The notes under the pieces are model-generated. The model searched no databases. It was not told where the DNA came from and saw only the letters and a program-made list of their open reading frames with translations. A DNA stretch of 11,075 nt from Candidatus Scatomorpha stercorigallinarum (lineage in GTDB: Bacteria > Bacillota_A > Clostridia > Oscillospirales > Oscillospiraceae), in the NCBI GenBank assembly GCA_018713375.1, contig DVOV01000196.1, positions 1 through 11,075 of the forward strand. The letters are read 5' to 3'. Positions 1-6,477 of this stretch are shown here, one piece after another. Position 1 is the first letter of the stretch; each line of letters begins with the position of its first letter. The position numbers were made by a program, and so were the translations under genes.

Positions 1-763
1 CCAGCGCCGTTTTCGCCTCCAGGCCGATTATCGACTGGTGCAGCAGCACCTGGTTGAGCACGCTGCCGAGCACATAGCGGTAGCCCTCGTGGCTGGTGGC
101 GTCCTCCACGGCCTCGCTGATGGCGCAGCCCAGCGAGCCGGTGGTGCCGGGGTTCTCGGCCAGTATCTTCCGCCCCACCGCGGTGCTCATGCTGGGGCTG
201 GGTGTGACGGAGGCGCCGTAAGTGCGCATCACCTCGCGGCGGAAGGGCTTCTGCTCATAGGAGCACTTCACCATGTACACCCGGCAGTCGAGGCCCAGAT
301 AGCCGCAGGCCATGGCCAGGGCCGTGCCCCACTGGCCGGCGCCGGTCTCCGTGGTGACGCCCTTCAGCCCCTGCTGCTTGGCGTAATAGGCCTGGGCGAT
401 GGCGCTGTTGAGCTTGTGCGAGCCGGAGGTGTTGTTGCCCTCGAACTTGTAGTAGATCTTCGCCGGGGTCTTGAGCTTTTCCTCCAGGCAGTAGGCCCGC
501 ACGAGCGGGGAAGGGCGGTACATCTTGTAAAAATCGCGTATCTCCTGCGGGATGGGAATTTCCCGCGTGTCGTTGTCCAGCTCCTGACGCACGAGCTCAT
601 CGCAGAAAACGCCGCGCAGCTCGTCGAAGGTCATCGGCTTGCCCGTGCCCGGGTTGAGCAGAGGCGCGGGCTTTATGGGCATATCTGCGCGGAGATTGTA
701 CCATGCCATGGGCATTTCGTCTTCAGAGAGGTAGATCTTGTAGGGGATTTTTTCGCTGGTCAT
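1..763 (-). CDS. trpB: Tryptophan synthase beta subunit, TrpB2-like (partial, C-terminus beyond left edge)
   Basis: This PLP enzyme condenses indole with serine to make tryptophan. The first 254 residues are visible. They begin MTSEKIPYKIYLSEDEMP and include the long N-terminal region (RADMPIKPAPLLNPGTG) typical of the TrpB2 group rather than the shorter TrpB1. The PLP lysine is K117 in NNTSGSHKLNSA. A catalytic-type glutamate is E139 in TETGAGQWGTALA, and the motif VYMVKCSYEQKPFRR around 162-176 is also typical of the group. The ATG start at 763 has AAGGAG at good spacing. No trpA or other trp gene lies upstream on this strand. It may therefore work alone, salvaging indole, although genes beyond the left edge cannot be seen. 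Transcription is controlled by the tRNA-Trp T-box directly upstream. Family assignment is secure; TrpB2 as opposed to TrpB1 is judged from N-terminal length and motifs. Confidence 0.93.
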   Translation of the reverse strand, partial: MTSEKIPYKIYLSEDEMPMAWYNLRADMPIKPAPLLNPGTGKPMTFDELRGVFCDELVRQELDNDTREIPIPQEIRDFYKMYRPSPLVRAYCLEEKLKTPAKIYYKFEGNNTSGSHKLNSAIAQAYYAKQQGLKGVTTETGAGQWGTALAMACGYLGLDCRVYMVKCSYEQKPFRREVMRTYGASVTPSPSMSTAVGRKILAENPGTTGSLGCAISEAVEDATSHEGYRYVLGSVLNQVLLHQSIIGLEAKTAL

Positions 764-796
764 GGCTGATTCTCCTTTTTGCATTTGATTTTGAAA

Positions 797-1069
797 TAAA
801 AAAACTGTCCCGTATGACCAGAAGGTCATACGGGACAGGATTTCACATTTTCCTGCGGTGCCACCCGAATTGGCGCGAACGCGCCCGCTTTGCCCGCGCC
901 ATCACGCGGCCGGCGCTGTAACGGGCGCTCACCCGGGAGTTAGCTTCGCTCCCCTCATGAGTCCATTCCCCGCACATTCGCGCTGCGGCGCTCACAGCAA
1001 ACGCGCCGCTCTCTGAAAGCCTCCCGCGCGGGTACTCTTCTCAGTCATCGGTTTGAGGCGATTTAGTGA
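797..1069 (-). promoter_or_regulatory. T-box riboswitch leader, tRNA-Trp specific
   Basis: This leader RNA binds uncharged tRNA and so allows read-through into trpB. On the minus strand Stem I shows GAAGAGTA (the AGUA loop-E motif), the AGAGAG bulge, a GCGGCGC/GCGCCGC distal stem closing a loop with GCTGTGA, and the specifier loop GGAATGGACTCATGAG. The specifier codon TGG lies at 965-963. The conserved T-box GGGTGGCACCGCAGGA lies at 866-851. Its bulge UGGC would pair with an acceptor end GCCA, which fits the G73 discriminator of bacterial tRNA-Trp. The antiterminator can form between GGG..CAGGA and TCCTG.CCCG at 840-831. The same bases form the 5' arm of the terminator, so the two structures exclude each other. 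The start at about 1069 is inferred from the promoter. Confidence 0.95.
798..838 (-). terminator. T-box intrinsic terminator
   Basis: A perfect 15-bp stem is formed by 805-819 and 824-838 (CTGTCCCGTATGACC and its complement) with the 4-base loop 820-823. On the minus strand it is followed by seven U (804-798). It sits between the T-box sequence and the trpB start, and its 5' arm overlaps the 3' side of the antiterminator. Confidence 0.95.
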
Positions 1070-1074
1070 TTCAC

Positions 1075-1103
1075 AGTATAGGCCGCGGACGGCAGTTTGT
1101 CAA
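1075..1103 (-). promoter_or_regulatory. Sigma-A type promoter of the T-box/trpB unit
   Basis: TTGACA (1103-1098) and TATACT (1080-1075) are separated by exactly 17 bases. Transcription should start near 1068, just before Stem I of the T-box. The promoter lies 21 bases beyond the marR stop codon, so trpB has its own transcription unit. Confidence 0.85.
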
Positions 1104-1124
1104 ACCGGCAAAATAGCCAAAATT

Positions 1125-1580
1125 CTATTCTCCAATTTGTGTACTATTCCCGGCGCCGGCGCCGATGTCCGCCGCCAGCTCGTCCAGCAGCGCGGCGAAG
1201 CGCTCCGTCTCCTGCGCGCCGTGGCGGCTCTCGAAGCGCCGCACGGCCTCGCAGAGCTCGCGCTCCAGCGTGCCCACGTAGCCATAGTACTTGGGCGTGA
1301 GGACTAAATAATATTCACGCCGGTCGGCGCCGGAGTTCTCCTTCAGCAGATAGCCCTTGCGCACCAGGCTGGCCACCTTGTAGGTGGCGTTCGACTGGGA
1401 AATGTTCAAAAAGGCGGCGAACTGGCTGACCGTGGGCCGCCCCAGCTGGCGGATGACCTCCAGGGAGAAGGCCTCCATCGCCGAGAGCGAGCCGCGGCGC
1501 TCGCGCACCAGCGCGAACACCTGGCGGCAGAATTCGCTCTTGAGCTTTTCATATACGCGCAGAAAGCTCTCCTGAAGCAT
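1125..1580 (-). CDS. MarR-family winged-helix transcriptional regulator
   Basis: This 151-residue protein has the usual MarR length. A helical N-terminus (1-30) leads into a winged HTH at about 33-100. The recognition region is RPTVSQFAAFLNISQSNATY, followed by SLVRKGYLLKEN and the wing GADRREYYLVLT with the conserved D-R pair. A C-terminal helix for dimer formation follows. The ATG start at 1580 is preceded by GGGAG. It is the last gene of the operon, 30 bases after the cupin gene, so it may control its own operon in response to a substrate or product, but no operator was identified. The last residues (GAGAGNSTQIGE) look unstructured. The effector cannot be told from the sequence. Confidence 0.9.
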   Translation of the reverse strand: MLQESFLRVYEKLKSEFCRQVFALVRERRGSLSAMEAFSLEVIRQLGRPTVSQFAAFLNISQSNATYKVASLVRKGYLLKENSGADRREYYLVLTPKYYGYVGTLERELCEAVRRFESRHGAQETERFAALLDELAADIGAGAGNSTQIGE

Positions 1581-1610
1581 AAATTTTCACTCCCGGCGGA
1601 TATAGTTGCG

Positions 1611-1958
1611 TTACTTGTTCAGTATCAGGCCGATGAACACCAGCGGCTCGCTGCCCTTGTTGACGATGGCGTGCTGCTCGCCGCTGTCGGTGAAGCTGAC
1701 GTCGCCCGCGCGGAGCGTGGTGATGGTGCCGTTGTCGTTCAGCTCGCCCTCGCCGGAGAGCACGAAGTAGGTCTCGCAGTCGCCCTGGTGCGTGTGCAGC
1801 CCGACGCCGCAGCCGGACTCGAGCGTGATGACGCTGTACAGCTTGCCCATGCCGCCCAGCTGCTCGGGGCCGATGATGGAGAGGAGCTGCGCCTGGCCCG
1901 GGCCGTCGCGCATGCCCTCCCAGATCCTTTCCTGACGGTTTTCCGCTCTGATGACCAT
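1611..1958 (-). CDS. Small single-domain cupin protein
   Basis: This 115-residue one-domain cupin carries a full metal site. Motif 1 is GVGLHTHQGDCETYFVLSGEG with H55, H57, E62 and G69. Motif 2 is GDVSFTDSGEQHAIVNKG with H96. The fold and metal binding are thus well supported, but proteins of this size range from isomerases and dioxygenases to sugar sensors, and no substrate can be assigned. The ATG start at 1958 has a strong AGGAGGT site. It follows the M20 peptidase gene by 18 bases and precedes marR by 30, so it is part of the same transcript. It is soluble and cytoplasmic, with no signal peptide. Confidence 0.88.
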   Translation of the reverse strand: MVIRAENRQERIWEGMRDGPGQAQLLSIIGPEQLGGMGKLYSVITLESGCGVGLHTHQGDCETYFVLSGEGELNDNGTITTLRAGDVSFTDSGEQHAIVNKGSEPLVFIGLILNK

Positions 1959-1976
1959 GTTCTTTACCTCCTGATC

Positions 1977-3383
1977 TTATTTGCAGATGTCGTGCGCGGC
2001 CAGGGCGAAGATCTTCACCGCAGTCAGCGCGTCCTGTATATTTATCCGTTCGTTGGCGCCGTGCAGGTTGCTCTCGAAGCCGGGCATGGAGATGCCGAAG
2101 CCGACGCCGCCCTCGATGTCGTGCACATAGGTGCCGCCGCCCGTGCGCAGGCACTCGCCGCGGCGGCCGGAATAGGTCTCGTAGCAGCGCAGCAGCGTCT
2201 GTACGAACTCGCCGTCGCCCGGGGTGTGGTGCGGCGCGGTGAGCTCGCCCTCGGCGGTGATGCCGGCGGCGGCCATGGCCTTCATCGCCACGGCGCAGCA
2301 GTTTTCATAGGTGGCGCAGATGGGCACGCGGCAGTCGAGCTTGCCCGTCAGGCCCTCTTCGCCGAGGTCGATGACGTTCAGCGAGGCCGTGAGGGGGCCG
2401 GAGAGCTCGTCCGCCTGGTCGATACCCAGGCCCTCGCCGCCGTAGGCCCCGTGGGGGAAGAGGTCGGCGAGCGCGCGCACGGCGGCGTTCGCCGGCGCGT
2501 CCGGGGACAGCGGCAGCGCGGCCACGATGCCCAGCAGGGCCGTGAGCGCGTTGTTGGCCCCATCGGGATAGGCCGCGTGGCCCTGCGTGCCGTGTACGCT
2601 CAGGCGCACGCCGTCCCCGGCGGGCTCGCAGAGGAGGTCGACGCCGTATTTGCCGGCGGCCTCGTGCGCCGCCCAGAGGGCCGTGTCAGCGTCCAAGCCC
2701 AGCACCAGCGCCGTGGCGTCCCCGGGGATGACGTTAACGCGGAAGCCGCCGTTGAGCGCGGCCACGCGCGGCAGCGCGTCCGACTTCGCCCAGCCGGCGC
2801 TGAGGTCCGGCGCCCAGCGGCCCTTCTCCGTGTTGTAGACGGGGAAGCCCGTGTCGGGCGTGACGGTGTTGGGCGCGGGGGCGTTGCCCTTGTAAAAATA
2901 TGGCAGGTCGCCGGAGCCGGACTCCTCGTCCGTGCCCATGATGAGGCGGATGCCGTGGCTGAGCTCCACGCCCAGCTCCTTCAGGCAGCGCAGGGCGTAG
3001 AGGGCGATCACCACCGGGCCCTTGTCGTCGTCCGTGCCGCGGCCATAGAGGCAGCCGTCGTCCTTTTCCGTGGCGGTGTAGGGGTCGGTGTCCCAGCCCT
3101 CGCCCTCGCCCACCACGTCCAGGTGGCCGAGGATGTCCAGCGCGCTGGGCTTTTCGCTGAAGAAGGCCGCACCCACGGCGCCGCCGTACATTTTCGTCTC
3201 AAAGCCGTACTCCCCGCAGAGGGCCAGGGCCTCGTCCAGCGCCCTGCGCGGCCCAGGGCCGAAGGGCGCGCCCTCCGCCGGCTCGCCGCGGACGCTCTTC
3301 ACCGCCACCAGGCGGCCGATGTCGCGCAGAAGCTCCGCGCGGTGGGAGTCCACCCACTGCGATATCCTGTCTTTAATTTCCAT
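1977..3383 (-). CDS. M20 family metallodipeptidase (PepV/Sapep-like)
   Basis: This 468-residue cytoplasmic peptidase resembles PepV-type Xaa-dipeptidases, which are of similar length and use two zinc or manganese ions. Metal and catalytic motifs appear in order: GHLDVV (H87, D89), GRGTDDDKGP (the metal-bridging aspartate near 118-119), TDEESGSGD (general base E153, ligand E154), PDTGFPVYNTEKG (D177), and near the C-terminus HGANE (H441). The long insert between about 200 and 400 corresponds to the lid and dimer-like domain of PepV. The ATG start at 3383 has AAAGGAG ten bases upstream and overlaps the end of the mtaD-like gene by 11 bases, suggesting coupled translation. Family assignment is firm. 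Dipeptidase specificity is inferred from similarity in motif pattern and length. Confidence 0.92.
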   Translation of the reverse strand: MEIKDRISQWVDSHRAELLRDIGRLVAVKSVRGEPAEGAPFGPGPRRALDEALALCGEYGFETKMYGGAVGAAFFSEKPSALDILGHLDVVGEGEGWDTDPYTATEKDDGCLYGRGTDDDKGPVVIALYALRCLKELGVELSHGIRLIMGTDEESGSGDLPYFYKGNAPAPNTVTPDTGFPVYNTEKGRWAPDLSAGWAKSDALPRVAALNGGFRVNVIPGDATALVLGLDADTALWAAHEAAGKYGVDLLCEPAGDGVRLSVHGTQGHAAYPDGANNALTALLGIVAALPLSPDAPANAAVRALADLFPHGAYGGEGLGIDQADELSGPLTASLNVIDLGEEGLTGKLDCRVPICATYENCCAVAMKAMAAAGITAEGELTAPHHTPGDGEFVQTLLRCYETYSGRRGECLRTGGGTYVHDIEGGVGFGISMPGFESNLHGANERINIQDALTAVKIFALAAHDICK

Positions 3384-4650
3384 CGTTTATCAGCTCCTTT
3401 GTCTGCCTTTCGGCCTCGGCGCAGATGCGCGCCGGGTCGTCGCCGACGAAAAACTCGCCGTTTTCATAGAGTATGCGCCCCGCCACCATCGTCAGGCGCA
3501 CGTTGTCCTTCGAGCCGCTGTAGACCAGGTTCTTGGCCGGGGCGTGGATGGGCCGCATGTTGGGCCGGCCGAGGTCGATGACGGCGATGTCCGCCTGCTT
3601 GCCGGCGGCCAGGCAGTCGCAGTCCGCCAGGCCCATGGCCCGCGCGCCGCCCGTGCAGGCGGCCAGCAGGATGTCCTCCGCCGGGCAGGCGGCGGCGTCA
3701 TGCTCGCGGAGCTTTTGCAGCACGCAGGCGAGGTACATCTCACGGAACATGTCGAGCGCGTTGTTGGAGGCCGGGCCGTCCGTGCCCACGGCCAGGCGGA
3801 TGCCGCGCCGCTTGAGCTCCGTCAGCGGGGCGATGCCGCTGGCCAGCTTGGCGTTGGAGGCCGGGCAGGTGACGGCGGTGAGGCCGCGCTCGGCGAATAT
3901 CTCCATGTCGCGCTCAGAGAGCCACACGCAGTGGTAGCCACCGCCGCCGTAGTCGAAGAGGCCCAGGGAGTCGAAATACTCGGTGGGCGACATGCCGCGG
4001 CGCTCATACGCGCCCTTCGTCTCGCTCTCCGTCTCCGAATTGTGGGTCCAGAACGGGGCGCGCAGCTCATGCACGAGCTCGGATAGCTCCCTGCCCAGCG
4101 TGTCCCCCGCCGTGTACTCGGCGTGCATCCCGGGCAGGTAGCTGATGAGCGGGTGCAGCTTGTTGAACTTTGCGTAGTCGTCCGCCGCCACCTGCACGCT
4201 GTCCCCGTCCGAGAGCGCGCCGCACATGACCGTGCGGAAGCCCATGTCGATGTTGGCCTGGGCGTAGGCGTCGCGGTGGAAGTACATGTCAAAGCTGGCG
4301 GTGATGCCGCTGCTCAGGTACTCGAGCACGGCCAGTCGCGTGAAGGCATAGACGCGCTCGGGCGTCAGCCGCGCTTCCAGCGGGAACACCTTCTCGTTCA
4401 GCCAGCGCAGCAGCGGCAGGTCGTCGGCGTAGGAGCGCAGGAAGGTCATGGCCGAGTGGGTATGCGCGTTCTTGAAGCCGGGGATGACGAGCGAGCCACC
4501 GAGGTCGATCTCCCGCTCGAAGGCGGGCCGTTCCCCGCCGCGCTCCGGGCCCACATAGGCGATCATGTCGGCGTCCGTCCACACCTCGCCGCGGAAGTAC
4601 GAGCAGTCGGCGCCCATCGGCATCACGAGGGCGTTATAGAGGCGAATCAT
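3373..4650 (-). CDS. mtaD: Amidohydrolase, MTA/SAH deaminase-like
   Basis: This 425-residue protein of the ATZ/TRZ-type amidohydrolase group is most like 5-methylthioadenosine/S-adenosylhomocysteine deaminase, which removes the 6-amino group of these nucleosides. Metal ligands are in place: H63 and H65 in GFKNAHTHSAM, H203 in THNSETESE, and D291 in GTDGPASNNALDMF. H176 (PGMHAEYT) and H240 (GYHCVWLSERD) are at the expected substrate-side positions. The signature WLNEKVFPLEARLTPE follows the first histidines, as in MtaD. The ATG start at 4650 has GAAGGAG seven bases upstream, and the gene is first in its operon. Guanine deaminase or another adenosine-analogue deaminase cannot be ruled out. The HAEYT sequence differs slightly from the more usual HAPYT. 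Confidence 0.85.
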   Translation of the reverse strand: MIRLYNALVMPMGADCSYFRGEVWTDADMIAYVGPERGGERPAFEREIDLGGSLVIPGFKNAHTHSAMTFLRSYADDLPLLRWLNEKVFPLEARLTPERVYAFTRLAVLEYLSSGITASFDMYFHRDAYAQANIDMGFRTVMCGALSDGDSVQVAADDYAKFNKLHPLISYLPGMHAEYTAGDTLGRELSELVHELRAPFWTHNSETESETKGAYERRGMSPTEYFDSLGLFDYGGGGYHCVWLSERDMEIFAERGLTAVTCPASNAKLASGIAPLTELKRRGIRLAVGTDGPASNNALDMFREMYLACVLQKLREHDAAACPAEDILLAACTGGARAMGLADCDCLAAGKQADIAVIDLGRPNMRPIHAPAKNLVYSGSKDNVRLTMVAGRILYENGEFFVGDDPARICAEAERQTKELINDGN

Positions 4651-4691
4651 CTGATCACTCCTTCAAAAATACCGGCGCGTCCGGCGTAACA

Positions 4692-4720
4692 AGGTTATCA
4701 CCGGCGCGCGTAAAAGTCAA
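4692..4720 (-). promoter_or_regulatory. Promoter of the mtaD-M20-cupin-marR operon
   Basis: TTGACT (4720-4715) and TAACCT (4697-4692) are separated by 17 bases, giving a 5' leader of roughly 35 bases before the ATG at 4650. The -35 box is one base away from the -35 box of the opposite promoter. Confidence 0.6.
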
Positions 4721-4721
4721 T

Positions 4722-4750
4722 TTGCAAAAGCGGCCGCGCTGTGCTATGCT
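4722..4750 (+). promoter_or_regulatory. Promoter of the HD-domain gene
   Basis: TTGCAA (4722-4727) and TATGCT (4745-4750) are separated by 17 bases. The predicted start lies near 4757, leaving a very short leader with AGGAGG at 4758-4763. It stands back to back with the mtaD operon promoter. Confidence 0.6.
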
Positions 4751-4772
4751 CATGGCCAGGAGGCGATGAAAA

Positions 4773-5333
4773 ATGCAGCCGCAGGAGTTCATGGACTTCG
4801 TCCACACCCTTGAGCGCATGAAGTGCAACACCCGCCACAGCTATACGAGCACGCTCCGGCACGAGAGCGTGGCCGAGCACACCTTCCGCATCGCCGCCAT
4901 GGCGCTGCTGCTGGAGGGGGAATTCCCGCAGCTCGACATGGCGCGGGTGATAAAGATGTGCCTGGTGCACGACTGGGGCGAGGCCGTCACGGGAGACATC
5001 CCCTCGTTCCTCAAGACGGACAGCGACGAAGCGCGCGAGGCGGAGGCGGTGGACGCGCTGCTCTCCCGCCTGCCGGAGCGCCGCGGGGAGCTCGCCGCGC
5101 TTTTCGCCGAGCTCAACGCCCTGGAGACGCCGGAGGCGCAGCTCTTCAAGGCCCTCGACCGCATCGAGGCCGTGATACAGCACAACGAAGCGCCGCTCTC
5201 CACCTGGATCGAGCGCGAGCGCACGCTCAACCTTGAATACGGCGTCGAGGACTGCGCGCGCTTCCCCTTCATGGCGCAGCTGCGGGAGATAGCCGCCGAA
5301 GAGACGCGCCAGAAGCTCGCGCGCGGGGAATGA
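4773..5333 (+). CDS. HD-domain phosphohydrolase, YfbR/HDDC2-like (probable 5'-deoxynucleotidase)
   Basis: This 186-residue HD protein is of the size of the YfbR/HDDC2 group, metal-dependent enzymes that remove the 5'-phosphate from deoxynucleoside monophosphates. Visible site residues are H36 in RHESVAEHTFRIA, the HD pair H66-D67 and E70 in HDWGEAVTGDIPS, and D129 in KALDRIEAVIQHNE. These match the H...HD...D pattern and the family's E-x-x-x-GD element. The ATG start at 4773 has AGGAGG nine bases upstream. It is a single-gene unit with its own promoter. It ends only six bases from the stop codon of the convergent immA-like gene, and no terminator is visible between them. The fold is certain; substrate preference is inferred. 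Confidence 0.88.
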   Translation: MQPQEFMDFVHTLERMKCNTRHSYTSTLRHESVAEHTFRIAAMALLLEGEFPQLDMARVIKMCLVHDWGEAVTGDIPSFLKTDSDEAREAEAVDALLSRLPERRGELAALFAELNALETPEAQLFKALDRIEAVIQHNEAPLSTWIERERTLNLEYGVEDCARFPFMAQLREIAAEETRQKLARGE

Positions 5334-5339
5334 GTTCCG

Positions 5340-5714
5340 CTATCCCCTCCAGCCGGCGCGGCGCAGCAGCGCGAGCGAGCGAGCGTCCGCGCGCCTGACG
5401 AAGGCGGCCAGGAAGTCCTCGCCGCTGTCGTAGGCGGGGATCAGCTTCATCCCCGGCGGGGCGGCCTCGGCCTCCGGCGCGGGCGTGACGAGCACGCCGC
5501 CGGCCTCGGCCTCCTTCATGGCCACGGAGCCGGCGCGGTAGAAGTGGTCGCGGCGGATGTGCTCCAGCTCGTGCTCGAGCTTCGCGCGCCGCCGCTCCTC
5601 GCCCATGCGGGAGTTGAGGTAGATGTCAAAGCTGCCGTCGTCATTGGGGACGGTGACGCCCTCCACGGCGGCGGGCAGCTCCACCAGTCGGACGAAATAG
5701 TCCGGCGTCCACAC
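5340..5714 (-). CDS. Short ImmA/IrrE-type HExxH metallopeptidase
   Basis: This protein of about 124 residues has a clear zinc-protease motif HELEH (H48, E49, H52) inside KLEHELEHIRRDHF. This is the arrangement of ImmA/IrrE (COG2856) proteases, which cleave a partner XRE repressor. Before the motif lies DGSFDIYLNSRMGEERRRAK, the usual strand-plus-helix lead-in. A candidate third ligand is E68 or E70. The following stretch to about 88 is Ala/Pro/Glu-rich and probably a linker, and the C-terminus is a short basic helix. The start is taken at GTG 5714, six bases after the xre stop codon, with AGGGGG about ten bases upstream. It is translated together with the XRE gene, its likely substrate. The protein is short compared with many family members, so activity is not assured. 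Confidence 0.8.
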   Translation of the reverse strand: MWTPDYFVRLVELPAAVEGVTVPNDDGSFDIYLNSRMGEERRRAKLEHELEHIRRDHFYRAGSVAMKEAEAGGVLVTPAPEAEAAPPGMKLIPAYDSGEDFLAAFVRRADARSLALLRRAGWRG

Positions 5715-5720
5715 AGGCCG

Positions 5721-6083
5721 TCAGCCCCCTTCGCGGGCCCGGCGCAGCGCTTCGATGATGGCCACGGCCTGCTCCACATCCGCCTTCGTGGCGTCTTTGG
5801 AGACGGAGAAGAGCATCCGCAGCTCCGGCCGCGCGGATAGCTGCTCAAGATATCCCGTCAGCTCCTCGTCGCCGTTGACGGCCGACTTCGGCAGCTGCTC
5901 GGCGCAGAGCTCCTCGGTGGTGACGCCGAAATAGTCTGCGATCTTGGCGCGGGTGGCGTCCGTCGGCTGGCAGCCGTGCTTCCAGCGCGTGACAGCGGAT
6001 TTCTGAAATCCCAGCTCCGTCGCCACGGCGGTGGGCGCCTTGCCCACGCCATTGCACAGCCGCAGGTAGTTCTCGTAAAACAT
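5721..6083 (-). CDS. XRE-family helix-turn-helix repressor
   Basis: This 120-residue DNA-binding protein starts MFYENYLRLCNGVGKAP. An HTH spans about 14-55 (TAVATELGFQKSAVTRWKHG, then TRAKIADYFGVTTEELC). The C-terminal helix region (RPELRMLFSVSKDATKADVE and AIIEALRR) is a pattern common in Firmicute phage- and ICE-type regulators paired with ImmA proteases. The start is placed at ATG 6083 because GGGAGG lies seven bases upstream. An in-frame GTG at 6122 would extend the protein into the promoter and has no site. It is the first gene of a two-gene unit and probably represses its own promoter through the inverted repeat at 6119-6131. Confidence 0.88.
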   Translation of the reverse strand: MFYENYLRLCNGVGKAPTAVATELGFQKSAVTRWKHGCQPTDATRAKIADYFGVTTEELCAEQLPKSAVNGDEELTGYLEQLSARPELRMLFSVSKDATKADVEQAVAIIEALRRAREGG

Positions 6084-6112
6084 GCTCCGGCCTCCCAAAG
6101 TTTTCTGTAAAG

Positions 6113-6141
6113 ACGATATCACACTTTGTGAACTTTTGCAA
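6113..6141 (-). promoter_or_regulatory. xre-immA promoter with operator-like inverted repeat
   Basis: TTGCAA (6141-6136) and TATCGT (6118-6113) have a 17-base spacer. Within the spacer lies a perfect 5-3-5 inverted repeat TCACA-CTT-TGTGA (6119-6131). A repressor dimer bound there would block RNA polymerase, which fits self-repression by the XRE protein. Confidence 0.6.
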
Positions 6142-6155
6142 CCCTTAATCGCGGC

Positions 6156-6182
6156 AAAAACAGCGCCCTGGGCGCTGTTTTT
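6156..6182 (-). terminator. Intrinsic terminator of the phosphatase/GNAT operon
   Basis: A 12-bp perfect stem is formed by 6156-6167 and 6171-6182 (AAAAACAGCGCC and its complement) with the loop CTG. On the minus strand the U-rich tail is the 3' arm end, TTTTTG. It lies ten bases after the DUF1294 stop codon. Because the A- and T-rich ends are symmetrical it could work in both directions, but no plus-strand gene ends here. Confidence 0.85.
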
Positions 6183-6192
6183 GTTTTTTGCC

Positions 6193-6477
6193 CTATACGG
6201 CGGCGTAGATGAGCGCCGCGGCGATGAGCACGGCCTCGAAAAAGCAGATGAGCGGCATCCCGACGGTGAATGAGGTGTGCCGCGTCTTGTGCCGGAGGGT
6301 GTACATCGCGAGCATTATCCCGGGGCTGCCGCCGAGGAAGGCGATGAAGAACAGCGCCGCCTCCGAAATCCGCCGGCCGCCGCGCCGGGCGCGGGATTTG
6401 TCGACAGCCATCATGACAAAGCCGTCGATGTTGATAAAAAGCAGATACTCCCCCAAAAGGCAGTAGAGCACTATCAT
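6193..6477 (-). CDS. DUF1294 small membrane protein
   Basis: This 94-residue integral membrane protein has three hydrophobic segments at about 2-24, 41-60 and 70-93. Between them is the DUF1294 signature: DKSRARRGGRRISEAAL (D26, K27, R36, E39), LGGSPGIMLAM (49-58) and LRHKTRHTSF (H63, K64, F70). No biochemical role is established for this family as far as I know. The ATG at 6477 overlaps the metallophosphatase stop codon as ATGA, with GGAGG just upstream, so translation is coupled. It is the last gene of the operon, followed by the hairpin terminator. The charged loop between segments 1 and 2 is probably cytoplasmic by the positive-inside rule. Confidence 0.9.
   Translation of the reverse strand: MIVLYCLLGEYLLFINIDGFVMMAVDKSRARRGGRRISEAALFFIAFLGGSPGIMLAMYTLRHKTRHTSFTVGMPLICFFEAVLIAAALIYAAV

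Noticed and set aside
38..769. A plus-strand open frame of 243 residues
   Set aside because: It is antisense to trpB, whose PLP-binding motifs are unmistakable.
1671..3581. A 636-residue open frame on the plus strand
   Set aside because: It is antisense to the cupin, M20 peptidase and part of the deaminase, with biased composition and no recognisable domain. It is a side effect of high GC.
5331..5345. A possible terminator between the convergent HD and immA-like genes
   Set aside because: Only six bases separate the stop codons, and no stem with a U tract is visible there.
6084..6122. A longer XRE protein starting at GTG 6122
   Set aside because: It would begin inside the promoter and operator region with no ribosome binding site, whereas ATG 6083 has GGGAGG at ideal spacing.
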